In this document: in pieces, positions 32,920-45,000 of the stretch
Layout of the letters: each line of letters begins with the position of its first letter
Position numbering within the stretch: position 1 is the stretch's first letter
Assembly (NCBI RefSeq): GCF_000237925.1
Contig: NC_031502.1
Coordinates: forward strand, 40,788,655-40,852,654
Direction: 5' to 3'
DNA from: Schistosoma mansoni
Taxonomy: Eukaryota > Platyhelminthes > Trematoda > Strigeidida > Schistosomatidae
DNA length: 64,000 bases
Position numbers and translations under genes: made by a program
The notes under the pieces: generated by a model
Told to the model about the DNA's origin: nothing
Seen by the model: the letters and a program-made list of their open reading frames with translations, nothing else
The model's database searches: none

Positions 32920-33230
32920 TGTAAATAAGTCACCAGAATCAATAGCTCTGTAAGTCTTCGACAGTTGATGTTGACCGCATTAGTTTTATTGATTTCAACT
33001 AGCTGAAAGCGCTCGGTCACGCATCCGCACCAGATCACGAGTGGGAACGCTGTGTTCAACTTCTACAACCACTATCCATTTTAGATCATGCACTTCTCGA
33101 TATGTTGATAGCCTATCAAATACATCTTCGAAACTCTTCGCTTCTGACTTCTGATTTCGTTCGGTGGTCACGTCTTGATTATAAAAAATATTACTGGTCA
33201 AGGCGTTGTCAAACTCCAAATACTTGTGGC
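32920..33230 (+). repeat. Unclassified repeat E, diverged copy
   Basis: Shares with 37439-37705 the order AATAGCTCTGTAAGTC, CGACAGTTGATGTTGACC, CATTAGTTTTATTGATT, CTAGCTGAAAGCGCTCGGTCACGC, CCAGATCACGAGTGGG and, later, TTCTGACTTCTGATTT. Clearly older than the other two copies. Confidence 0.6.
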
Positions 33231-34693
33231 ATTTTCAAAAGATTAGCGAAATAAGATGGTCTTTTGATATTTACCCTTAATTCCATAAATTCTGTTTTGT
33301 TTTTAAGGGACTTCCCTTTAATATTTTGTTTAATTAAGTAAATTTCAACAGATAACTATTGTTTCGGTCGAGACGCACACAATGGCGACATATTTAAAGT
33401 GAATATTTTCGTTACTCTAATCTTCGGCAAACGCATAAATTCTGAAAATTCCATTCTACTTCATGGTAAGGAATTTGCTTTTAGGTATGATGTGAAAAAT
33501 TTAACTAGGTTCAACAATGTGTCATCAAGTAACTGCTTTTGAATAAAAGTCTTTATTGATTATACAGTACGACAGCTTCTATTGAGAAACCTTATTATAT
33601 GTGGAATGATAATGAATAAAGTCGTAGGAGGACTGGGGTCACTGAAGGATTCAGACTAAATATCTTAGAAGTAAAAGATCAACGCTTTATCGGTTACCGA
33701 GAAACACTAGTAAACTTATAACTTGACAAATGCTTTAGTTTAGTAACCCAGTTTGGTAAATAATAAGACCGGTAGTCTTAAGGTCGACTGTTCATCCTCT
33801 CATAATATTCATTGCTCTTTTCAAATTGAACTGTCGCATATTTTTTCACGAGTTGATGTACTAAATATGGTTCCTAACTCAACTCAGTTTTGATCTAAAA
33901 GAAAATGGAATTATCGAATAACTGGCATAATGAAGCACTGCTAAACATATGGATATATACACTAAAGCTCCGTAGTTCTCTTTAAGTTTTGATGTAATTT
34001 CAAGACCTGATTAAAAACTATCTCATGTAAAGAAATCAATAGCGTTCTAAATCAGATAACAAGCGAACATCCACTCAAATGTGGAAACACTTTCAAACTT
34101 CCTTTCATCACTCAGGTACATTCAGTGAGTTTAATTCATCTTAATTTGATAATACTATTTTGTTGTATCCCGAAGAGAATTGTGAATGGTAAGATGTCTA
34201 TTTCCTATTCATATTCGTGTCCCTCTTATCATAAGCTTCATCTTGACCTTTGAACTATTATTATACGATTCTTGAGTTATCATCAGTCTATTGATTACTT
34301 TCCCCCTATTCACAGCCACATTTGACCAACCATTGTACAAATATTGTTTTCTATTTTGTGGTACGATGTGGTCTGTTTGGTTGGTATATAAACCCAGTAT
34401 GTTTGTGAATAATGATTCATATTGCCGAGGCTGTTATTGGTGTTCTGGACTTAACTGCCTGGGCTAGGCAGATAGCAGGACAGAGTAGTACTGAAGACAG
34501 TTCATACGGCTTTTGTGTATTATTGATCCGATCGATAATTCACTCCTCTCTCATTGGATGGTCGTAAAACGTTCATATATCAAATAGGGCACACGCACAC
34601 CCACACGTTATAACATATTTCTTAAGTCATCAACCGTTTGAAACAGTTTTGTGGTAACCCTTTGTTAATAAGTGTTTGTGAATAATAATTTTC
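33231..34693. other. Non-coding stretch
   Basis: Nothing recognised on either strand. Confidence 0.4.
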
Positions 34694-35056
34694 ATTCACT
34701 TGGTATTGTTTACTTGAATCTTCCCATTGTTATTTAGGACTGCAATTGATCAGTCTCTTGTTGGCATATGTGCATACTGTGCGGACTGCCACGATATTGC
34801 CTGAAGTCACAAGCTTTATAAACAAATATGGATAGTGGCTGGCAGTGGAATCCAGGACGCGCGTTTTGTCTTATTCGGGACTCATCAGCTGGATGTACCT
34901 GCATCTCAGAGTTGATGTTCACTCTGGGACTCGAATCCAGTACCGTTCGCTTCAAACGCCATCGCGTTATCCACTTCGCTACTGAGTCCTGATAGCTATT
35001 TGCTTATGCAATGGATTGAAGTTTAAACTCACTTGGTGTTGTTTACTTGTATCTTC
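34694..35056 (-). repeat. Family A copy, inverted duplicate of 31212-31574
   Basis: Base-for-base collinear (363 bp, no indel) with the reverse complement of 31212-31574. Both carry the same 73-codon open frame, the same tRNA-like head and the same dead ribozyme. I noticed only one mismatch (AACAC versus AATAC near the 3' end). Flanks on both sides differ. Confidence 0.9.
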
Positions 35057-37438
35057 CCATTGTTATTCAGGAGGAAAGGAGCGTCCTGCATTCCACTGCT
35101 AGCCGCTACCCATCTCTGCTTATGATATCTTTCACTTTGCTTAGAATTCCGTTGCTCAAATTCAATAGCGGATGAGTGTAATCTGATTGGATGATTCGAG
35201 GGCATCTATATACTTCACTTTATTCAAAATTTCTGAAGTTGTTCATCCCACGAAGGGAGGAGAAAGTGGTGTAAAATCCTAATAATTGTATTATCTACGA
35301 AGATGAAAATCATATCCATTCTGAATTATTCTAACACTTCGTTCTTTACTCATCTAATTTTGCTGATAGGGTTTAATACTGTGTGGGTTTTGCTGACCAA
35401 TCACTTTTTTAACTAAGCAGAAATTTCTTCTTTTCAACTATTAATCCACTGATTACATTGTTAGTTACCTAGGTTTTCTCTCAGAGGAACATATAGTCAG
35501 TGAAATAACTGTGAAATCGCTAAGGTGATGACAAGATCACTGAAATTTTGTTAATGATGCTAAAACTCTTCTGGAAACAATAACAAGAGGTGCGCTTTTT
35601 TCTTATTAAGTCTTCCATACGACTTTTGCCATCGCTCTTAGCTCTCAAAATCTTTGTATTCCTGAGAGTTATGCTTTCGTTACCATATACTTAGAGCTGT
35701 AACAGTTCCATTTATCCTACTTATCCTACTTCGAAGATCGGGTTTTCCTGAATTCCATCTCCCACCCGTATTAACGGTGATTTATTGACGTATTGTGTAC
35801 CAGTCGTCTTTCTTCATTTACGTAATGCAACCGCTCGTATTGTAGTAGCACAGTCATTCCTAATTCTGTAAGTATTGTAGGCCTGTACTGAATCTCAAAC
35901 ATCAAGACTACACAGAATTGTAGCCAAGTTACTATTTTGGTGACGAATGTACTTCTACCTTCGAAGATTGGTCATCTGATAGTGAGGTTATCACTGAGAG
36001 AGGCAAAACAACTATTTGTACTTTTATTTGCTCTACTAAATACAGCTTTACCTGATAAGGAGAAAAGGCCTGGGTAACAAGTCCATGAGGGAAAGGTTTT
36101 GAAGTCATTGACTATACAGCCTTAACATAACGATATATCAGCTAGAAAACAAAGAAATTCCACCTAAAACTATAAAACGTTAGGAGTCCTAAATGTACAA
36201 TCTGGAAAGCTTTATTATATATTTTTTAAATGAGCTTTATGAACTAACTTCTATGTGTATTTTTGTGTGAATCATGAACGAGTTTTAGTTTTACCCGAAG
36301 AGAAGAAACAATTTCTACTCATTGAATCGAGTTGATATAGATCATTTCAACTAGCACCCTCGAATAGCGATTATTATAAACGGAGACATCAAATACTTTG
36401 ATCAGGAAACCTAATATGAACCAGTGTGTACTAGTTTAAAGTTATTAGCCACTGAATGTTCACAAAGTTTACGTCAAAGGCAATAGGCTCCAGATACTTT
36501 TTTTACAATTACATACCTACAGGCTTAGAAACACATCAAGGTCAACAGGTCAAAGTGATTAAAGCACAAAAATAGTAACAGTTTATTCCAGAAAGGTTCC
36601 TCACAAACTTAAAAGTAATGGGTAGAAATGAAACCTGTTATTCAATGTTATCTCTTGCGCAGTGTTTGCACAACCGTACGCTCTGTTTGAAATTTCTGAC
36701 CTTGCTTAACATTTTTCATCTTGAAGTAAAGTTGAGTGATGTAGACACTATAGTGGAGACCCACGTCAATAGAACATGACTAAGAATGTTCCGACCAGAC
36801 AGATTCAATGTCGCACTTATATCAAAGTTTAATGTTTAGGTTATCCATGAATATTCCTTCTTAGTTCCAGTAAAACTATCTCCAGTAGGAGATATGCCTG
36901 ATCACATAAATGTTAACAAATATCAACTAAAGGGATGTTTCCGCGTCCGTATTTGAGCCATTAATAAATATGAAATGGGAGACGTCAGTATTCACCAAAA
37001 ATATTTAATGGTCAATGCTCTGTTTCCTTTAAAAATCCAGAGGCCATGTCGATGAGCTCCTCAATTTCCTAAGACGTGATCCTTGTTGAATCGAAGTTTG
37101 AATCCAGAGTGATGGGCTAGCATCTAGGGGAATATGTCTTGATTTCTAACTTTTATGATTAACAGTGGACCAACTACTATTCTTTCAAAGTGTAAAGTAG
37201 TCCATTTGCGACATAGCTCACACGATGCACACAACCAAGATCATTCCCTCCTAGAAGTATCATCAATCGAAAGACATCTAAATGTCTTAATTCTGTATGA
37301 CCCAAAATACTATTCTGACTGAGACAAAAGTGTCTTTCAACCCAGCCTCGCACCAACAAGTTTGGAACGCTTTTGCGACCAGCAGTGACAGTATGATCTT
37401 TCATTAAGTTTTTGTAGCGGCAAATAAATCCCTGAGAT
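35057..37438. other. Non-coding stretch upstream of the gene island
   Basis: 35057-35110 holds another short family A scrap (CATTCCACTGCTAGCC). I see no gene, RNA or transposon in the remainder. Confidence 0.4.
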
Positions 37439-37705
37439 CAATAGTCCTGTAAGTCGTCGACATTCGACGTCCACCTCATTAGTCTTATTGGACGCATCTA
37501 GCTGAAGACTCTCGGTCACCCATCCGTATCAGATCACGGGTGGGTATGTCGTGCCACGCATCGCTTGCGACGGCTAGACAACTTAGGTTGAATGCTCACC
37601 GATATACCGGTAATCTTTCGAACATACCTCCGAATCTCTTCATTTGTGACTTCTGATTTGGCTGGATTGGCATACTCCAGTCATAAAGGTGTTACATGTA
37701 AAGGT
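37439..37705 (+). repeat. Unclassified repeat E, copy 1 of an inverted pair
   Basis: 267 bp, collinear with the reverse complement of 51506-51772 with only a handful of substitutions (for example ATATACCGG versus ATATATCGG). No long frame, no RT or transposase motif, and no terminal repeats that I could see. Class unknown. Confidence 0.8.
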
Positions 37706-38463
37706 ATCAAAAAACTCCGCCTACCTGTGACATCTTTAGTTTTATTCTTCCCCGTTTACAGTACTGAAATATAACGTTCTCTCCTCCACTCCAAATTAAA
37801 ACGAATATTCCTAAACTCAATCACAGGTGAGCCGTGGAACTATTTTGTGGAGTCAGATCAAAGCACAACTGAGGAACGCTTTATATCACTGAATCTCTTA
37901 CCTTTAAGAATGTAAGTGAATGAGATTCAACCCTCTAGTGACTTACGGAATCATAAATGCCCTTTATAACCTTTTAGAATACCTTCGTAAATTCAGATCC
38001 AACCCAGACGCTAGGGAAATAACTGGATAATTAGAAGTACAATGCAGTTAACTGGACTGTTGGCACATTCCCTACCCATTATGAGTAGTCATCTTTTGAA
38101 ATTCACTCAGAAGTCTCAATAAATTCACATGATTCCTTCAATACGGAGCCTGATATGTTGTCGGGAACCTAAAACAGTGTGCCACGCAGATCTAACGGTG
38201 ACCCAATGCTGCAAGACACGGAAATCTGTTACGAGAAAGCCTCTTATATTCCATCTACAACTGTTTATGGATTTTTTCCTCTGTAACCATGCCACCATCT
38301 AAAGAAATTAACGACTCTTAGCTCTTCGCATAGAAGTCATTCGAGTAAAGAGTATTGCTATTTGGTCCGAACTATTGAATTTGTTTGTTTTGACTTCCTA
38401 CTGAATAACCTTGTGGTTGCGCTCCTCACCGACTTCTGTAGGTCAACTACTAAAAAGTTACCC
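37706..38463. promoter_or_regulatory. Probable 5' flank and 5' UTR of HYPK
   Basis: No repeat recognised. The frame that reads into HYPK extends back to 38362 without an ATG that gives a HYPK-like N terminus, so the interval is best taken as promoter and leader. No TATA-like element can be assigned with confidence. Confidence 0.35.
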
Positions 38464-41400
38464 ATGACGGAGGACCCAGAAGACAATGAAAAGCCTAAGA
38501 AACCTACAACACACGATGAGCGTGGTGCAGCAGATCTGGAACGTGTTACTGATTACTTTGAAGAGAAGGAGCTTAGTGTTGGCCTAGATGCAGTCAAAGC
38601 TGTGTCAGATACAGCTGGCGATGCTGACAAAGCTCAGAAACAAAAACAAATGCTAAAGATTAAAGTCAAAAACGAAGATGTGTCACTCATTGTAGGTTGT
38701 ATATGCTTTTACGTATCTGCGCTTTATTCATGTTGTTTGTAAATGTTGATTGCAAAATTCGGCGAAACTAAAGAACATGGACGACCTTTGAACGAATCTT
38801 AAATGACCTTGAGAAATATTAGCCAATCAGAAGACAGTGTATAGTAAAGATTTATTATACAAAACCAAAGAATTAAAGTGGATACTGTTCTTTTACATGA
38901 GTTAAAAACTTATCAAGGTTGGATATAGGTTCAGAAGTTCTAAAGTCATATTGCACGCGGTACATGAATTCATCCATATGGCTCCATAGTAGTCTGCCTC
39001 TGGAGCCATGATAGGGTCTCAAAAACTCTTTCAGTCTTGACCACATAGCTTCTATGTTGTTAGTGTGCACCCCAGTAGTAGGGTCAACGAAATGGCGCTT
39101 ATGTATAACGACTTCATGCACATATTCCAGTCTACCTAGACACCTGTACGCTCTCCAATCATCTGTATAAACAGTAGTGCCCGGCAGCACATATTGCTGT
39201 ATAATCGGTATGATTGTTGGTGCCTGCCGGTTCCTGACTCTTTGGAAGTGTCCTTTCTGTAATGATCTATCATATATTCCAAGGACCTGTGAGGTATATT
39301 TATGGAAGAGGTACTTACCCAATCTTCTTTGATACAACGGCCACGGTTGTATTTGCGTTTCCTTACAACCGTTTCGTTTATTTCAACAATGTTCCCCACT
39401 TCATACAATTGCTGTACGCTTGTCAGTTTTGTTGCACAAATATCTCGGCAAAACTCATACCATTGAACTGCCGAAACTTCGCTTACATCGGCAAAGGTGG
39501 CAGCTAGTGTTACCGGTGCTTTTATTATTCAATTCGCAACAAGGAGCATAATTTGTCTCAACCTTAATTTTGACCGAGCGAAAAAAGTCCCTATTCGAGC
39601 TGATTTCTTCTTCCAACATGAAGGACATCGAAAGATAATATCAACACGATAGTCTGCACACCGTACAATGGTCATTTGACTACCGCAGTCACAACTATAG
39701 GAGCTTCTTAAAATTCCTTTTTATTGTAGTCGCTCAATTATCACGTCTTCTCGAAAATCCGCTGTAAAGCGATCGTACGTAAGCATCGTGTTCCGAAATT
39801 ACCTCCGTGACCTTGAAAACCCGCGAAAGCTTCTGATTGGTTCGTCCATGTTCTTTAGTCTCGCCCAAAATTCTTAGTGGTTTTTGTCTGGTTGATGTTT
39901 TCGATGTCAAGACTTGGATTTAACACACTTTTAGACAGTTCACATATCAGTGTTAATCTTAATTACCTTTAAGATCATTAACTCAAGTTAGTTGAGATAT
40001 TTAGCTAGTATAGGACGGTATAATGCTACCACCCGATCTCTCTATTTTTGGAAAATTTTGTGCTTAAGGGAAGTCCCTATAGGAACTTTTGGGGAGATTG
40101 TACAAAAACCCTTAAATCTAGAGATCAGGCACATACTCATATCTGGACTATTTCCAGTTCACTCTACACTTTTTATATACTTGGCTACCGTTGACTTAAT
40201 CGAAAGTTCATGCTAATCAAGCCGTACACTGGAACAACCAGTTCTAAGTGTTAATTATTTCTACTGTACAGAAGGTGGAAATCTAATGCGTTGCACTGAA
40301 CTTCTCGACGAACGAGGAAGTATGGGTGCTAGTATATACTTATTAACTGCTTCCATTTTACAATGCAACTAAATATATAGATGTGAGGCCTACCCAAAAT
40401 ACTAATGAATAATACTGGTTCCAAACCACATAGGAGTATATCTTCATCCTCCAATACGTATGCAGTTTTTCGAGAAACTTATAATCAGTGATCTTGCTTA
40501 AGTCAGACATTTTCCTGTAGGAGTGGCCGTAAATTGTATTCAGCCACGTCATCAAAATGTCGATTTATTTGAATGTTTTGCTCCTAAGCCCACATACACA
40601 ATCTGCAGGGGGTGTTATTTGCTCATTCGCATTCAAGGTTAGTCTAATTGTAAATCAAAACTAAAGCATATGAATTCTAATTCTACAAACCTATGTATCA
40701 GAAGTATTGTGATTATCTATGGTTTGATAAATCATCGAGGGTTGACTGGTATTATGAGGAGAGTATAAGGGCAAACGCCTGACAAGCCAATATAAATCAA
40801 GTTTGATGGGTTAGGTCTAAGCAAACGAGTGTCAAATTATCACTTGGACCTACATCAATGATAGTAAATATTGTAGTACTAACTTGGGGAAAGCTACAGG
40901 TCGCTGTGTTTGTCACTATGTTAGTGAGCGAATTCTCTGTGATCCTGATCAATTTCGTTCCATTTTATTATTTAATCCTTTATTGCCCTACAGATATCAA
41001 TAAATGATTTGAATATGTACAGGGACGCTGTTTCCTGACCACTGGAATTTTCGTTCATCTCCACCACTCTCTTGATTAAACCAAACAAGTGCAACACACT
41101 GGCTTCGCCCAAGCTGATATATGCAACTTTCATTATATACGTCCAATATAGCTTACTCTCTGACACGACTGTACAGTTATTCTAACATAGCTTTCAATTA
41201 CTCCTTTTCATTTCCGCATTCTTATTTAGAGCGTAACAAGTGTGTTATGTCTTCCAGACCACCATGTACATAAACCAATGCTAGTCAGTGAAAAAGTTGA
41301 TACTAACCGGCGAAGCTCGTGACTGTCCGTCTGAAATATGCGGCAAGTAATTGATGGATTTCCCAATAAAGTCTCCAGTTCAGAAACCATTAAACTGGTG

Positions 41401-41873
41401 GCCTAAGGTAGACCACAAAGACGCATTTTACCACCTGTGTTTATTGATTCCTCATATCCCTGTTTATCATCGTTGTGTTTTGCAAAATGCAGCGACTTAC
41501 GACTCACATAAGTCGAAGTGGCTGTTTTGTGAGATATCCGCTCTCTATGAAACTGACACGTCCTTATAAGCATACTTCTAGTGTCGTGGCAGGAACTAAG
41601 CAATAGGTGCCCACGGAACGGATTTCTATGCTTTTTCTAGGGTTAGAACTTGGAGTGGATGTTTAAATACAGCAAGATTTTGCTTGAAAATGGGTTGCAT
41701 TGCCTGGCAACACCTTTTAAGATGTAATTGTGTATTTCGATTGCACTTTGGATTAAAAGACTTGTTTTTCATTTCAGTGTCAAGAACTCGAAGTTAGCAA
41801 ACTTACGGCGGAACGATATCTAAAAGAACATCAGGGCAACGTTTTCGAAACACTGGTCGCACTGTGCAAATAG
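38464..41873 (+). CDS. HYPK-like protein (huntingtin-interacting protein K), two exons
   Basis: Exon 1 is 38464-38691 (76 codons from ATG, MTEDPEDNEK). The intron is 38692-41777 (GTAGGT...TTTCAG) and exon 2 is 41778-41873 (ending CALCK-like LVALCK, then TAG). The joined protein is 107 aa. Exon 1 holds the signature DERGAADLERVTDY and an acidic/coiled segment. Exon 2 completes the C-terminal UBA-like domain (ELEVSKLTAERYLKEHQGNV), matching the NAC-alpha-type UBA of animal HYPK. HYPK is known as a ribosome-associated chaperone-like cofactor of the NatA N-acetyltransferase. Splicing in phase 0 restores the family alignment exactly. The 3.1-kb intron contains a Merlin transposon 69 bp after the donor. 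Confidence 0.92.
38873..39786 (-). pseudogene. Merlin transposase, split by a 32-nt intron, two stops
   Basis: Exon 1 runs 39786-39319 and exon 2 39286-38873 (stop). Joining across 39287-39318 (GTAAGT...CACAG) gives EDW-VLGIYDRS, the expected Merlin sequence, and about 293 codons. The N terminus has a zinc-binding pattern (YSCDCG...FRCPSCWKKKS then RIGTFF). The catalytic region shows VEINET where the family has an Asp (D to N, AAC at 39378-39376), then VYTDDWRAY with the second Asp and NNIEAMW with the Glu. Exon 1 also has two in-frame TAA/TGA-type stops (after RLQ and after LLVAN). With stops and a lost catalytic Asp, this copy cannot act. Confidence 0.85.
39287..39318 (-). other. 32-nt intron in the Merlin transposase
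   Basis: Minus-strand GTAAGTACCT...CCTCACAG. Not a multiple of three: without splicing the frame is lost, and with it both halves join in register. The consensus 5' splice site supports an intron over a frameshift. Confidence 0.75.
39866..41777. other. Remainder of the HYPK intron
   Basis: No further repeat or gene recognised. Ends with the acceptor TTTTTCATTTCAG. Open frames here (for example 41351-41569) show no domain. Confidence 0.5.
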
Positions 41874-41993
41874 TCATGAACAAATACTTCTAGGCGCCAC
41901 AACCAAGACTTATTTCAAGCAATGGTCAATACATTTAGAAATTTGAATTTCTATTATGTACATCATTTAAGTAAATGAGAATGGTTTCTGTAC

Positions 41994-41999
41994 AATAAA
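41994..41999 (+). terminator. Polyadenylation signal of HYPK
   Basis: AATAAA 121 bases after the HYPK stop codon. Cleavage would fall around 42010-42025, right at the stop codon of the convergent TPX2 gene. Confidence 0.7.
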
Positions 42000-42012
42000 A
42001 ACAAAGAGTCAA

Positions 42013-45000
42013 TTAAATATCGTTATGTTTATGTGTTCTTTTTCGTAACGTTGATAGCACCGGGGATTTGGGTACCGTTGGGGGTTTGCGCGTGGGAGAT
42101 TTGATTGTTTTATACCGCCTTATCGGTTCCGGTTTGTGTACAGATTCTTTGCGAATCTGTCTTATTTTATTGGCCTCGTCCTCCATTCTCTTAAGTCTAA
42201 TGAGTTCCGATTGTTGCTGGAGGATATCTCTTCTCCTTTGGGCTTCATCGTCATATTTCGACCTTGACATTGCGCGCTCCACGGTGGCTAATTTAGGGGG
42301 GACAGCAACTATTGGAGAACGCTCTGGAAAAGTCGGAATAAACGGTGTTCGGTAAATGACTGATGGAGATTTAGTTCTTCCTCTTGTAATTATAGACTCC
42401 TCAGCGGATGTACTAGCCTAAGACAGTAAGTGAAAAAATAGACAGTAAATATAAAGGAAACTATGTGTTGTCAAACTTCAGTTTTATTGGACTTGGGAAT
42501 TCGGTTCGTGGATTTGGCCACCATAAGACAGTACTCTAATAAATTGTTGGGAAGTAAACACGACCTAACTTCAAGAAGCATAATCTTGGGACGGAATTCA
42601 CTGGTTTCCTCTACGATAGATGAAGTTTAGCTTATTTACATACAACAGATACTTCCCTTCTTTTTATAAATATTAAAACTGGAAAACAACAAACTACAAC
42701 ACTGTATGGTTTAAACTCCTCAGTATCCAGAGTGGACGGTAGTCAGTAATACGGTACCAACTGGTCTTCGAAAAATAAGCTCATTGTTACAGAAATATGA
42801 ATACAGAAAGGTCTTTACACACCAAGTGAATGTAACTATATTTATCCGAAAGTTTCTTGTATTTTCTACTGTTGCTCCTTATCGGATATCAGTGACCAGG
42901 TATGTTTTGTCAAAAAGTATGTCACAGGTAAACGACGGTTAATTTTCGGAATTCATACCAATAAGGGACTAAGCTTAAATCACCGAGGATCTAGAATATG
43001 CACTTTTATTCAACGCCTTGAGTGGTAAGGATTGGTCGTCCTATTATAGTTGGACTCACCAAACAGTATAATGCAAATGTGTTCACTTAGAAACTTTTCA
43101 CAGGACAATTCGATTGGATAACACAATACTAGAAACCTTCGGCTTAGGATAGAAAAAATGAAGGGAGTGGTATTCGTTCATGCATAATGAAGATTGTAAA
43201 GTTAAACCAACCTCTCTTCTGCTTCTGTGAAGTGCTATTCTTTCTTCAGTGAATGAGTGGAATGAAATTGGATGAACCGGAGAATGAACAACACGTGGAG
43301 GTAGACGATCAGGTGATCCAACCCTCATAGGTTGAGCTTTGAATGAATTTGCAAGCAACTTAGCATGTAATTCTGCTTGGACTATACGTTCGTTTCTGCG
43401 TTTTATCAAAGATAATTCACGATCTTCAAAACTAAATGGCTTCGGATGAGTACAGTTCTGTGTGAAAGAAACATAGGCCCAAATTAGTGGATTTAGTGAT
43501 TTCGGATTTGAGTATAGAAAAACGCTGAAAACGATTTAAGCTACTGTTGTGACTAAAATTGTTGCAATTCGAACGATTCTCAAAGTATTTCATACAGGCA
43601 GACATCAACATGGAAATCAAAAGTACTGCACAATAAACTTGACTAACGCCCGGGTGCCTTGGTGACATTACAAGGAAAGTGGCTCCAAGGATATTAATTG
43701 GAATTCCAAGTTGATATTTCAGAAACGAATCCAATAATAACCTTCACAACTATTTCATTCTTACAGTATTATTTAAATGCTTGTCTAATTTTACTTGCAT
43801 ACTAGACGAGTCATTTGTCTTACAACCCAGTTCGTGTAATACACCACATAACCACCCAAATACCCTGGTACGGTCGACGGCGGGAGTCAACTCTACCTCT
43901 TGAAATGCTCTCACATGGCTACGCGTATACAGTCACTACCAGGGAAGTTCTAGTCACTGCCTTCTCGTGACTTGGGTGTTGTTTACGAAGTTGAGAAGAC
44001 GAAAAGCGAATGTCCGGAGCTTTACCCAGGTTGGTGGATATGAAGAGTCTACATAGGGGAAATGGAAAACCCTCATACTTCAAAAGTGCACACATAACTA
44101 ACAGAACTGATTCGAAAAGTAGATGTTTCCTTAGTTTTAGGGTATAATAGACGCAACTACTAGAAATGGGATACCAACGCTGATTTAAAATCGTCCCTAC
44201 AGCCTCATAAATGTTTTCATCATTATCACACTAGCACTGAGGTCTGCATTTTATAATGGCCCAATACCTGCAAAGACAGAATCCTATCGAAGTCTCTGAC
44301 TTGAAGACTTCAAGGTTATCTGCCTCAACTCCTAGTATAAGGCGGCCTTGGTCGTCAGTATATTTTCTTCTCGAGAAACAATTGAAACCAAGCAGATACA
44401 AATCACCTTTAGTTTAAAAGACTCTCCCCAACTACAGTTAAAAACACTTGTGATATTTTATCACACCCAAATGGATCAAAATTACTTTATCAATATACGC
44501 TTTTGCTTCGTTATCAAATAATACTGGAGACAGAGAGTAAATATACCTGGATCATAGACTAACCTCGGACCATACCACCCAGCGTCTGACTGTTCTCGAC
44601 CAATGTGTGAATGACCAGATAATCCAAATCTGCTAACACGGCTTAAATCATCACTTAAAGACTATGAATTAATGCTAACACTCGACTTAGCTACCTTAGG
44701 CTTTCTTTTATCCTGCATCTACAAAAGCGGTGTTTAGGTACATCACCCACCTCAGTAAACATAACCACAACCTTACCAACAGATATGACTTGTTATCAAG
44801 TATTTTTACATCTAACCTCGCCTTTACCTACTCAGTTACCTTACTACGCACTACCGATGTTTGGAAATTTTTGAAGTACGTTATTGCGTAATAATAATTT
44901 TACACGTTCGACAGTATGTTATTGTAGATGCTTCTTTCATTCTATTAAAATTTACATCAACCAAGTAAAACAGCATCGTTGAACTAATGAAAACAATCAA

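Larger units (their letters stand above)
38761..39865 (-). mobile_element. Merlin DNA transposon, full length with 8-bp TSD
   Basis: 1,105 bp bounded by terminal inverted repeats. The left end GGCGAAACTAAAGAACATGG and the reverse complement of the right end GGCGAGACTAAAGAACATGG match at all but one base over 24 bp. An 8-bp duplication, CAAAATTC, sits at 38753-38760 and 39866-39873. TIR, 8-bp TSD and an IS1016-like transposase define the Merlin superfamily, which is known in schistosomes. It is inserted antisense in the HYPK intron. The transposase inside is decayed. Confidence 0.95.

Noticed and set aside
39136-39408. Frameshift in the Merlin transposase
   Set aside because: A GTAAGT...CAG 32-nt intron joins the two frames exactly at a conserved Merlin sequence, a better explanation than a frameshift.
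43432-43734. 100-codon minus-strand frame as a TPX2 exon
   Set aside because: It begins at a TTG, crosses the clear acceptor at 43458 and has no TPX2 motif; only 43212-43457 fits.
44270-44345. Candidate 64-nt TPX2 exon on the minus strand (VEADNLEVFKSETS)
   Set aside because: Open and with splice-like ends, but its length (3n+1) does not repair the phase between the neighbouring exons.
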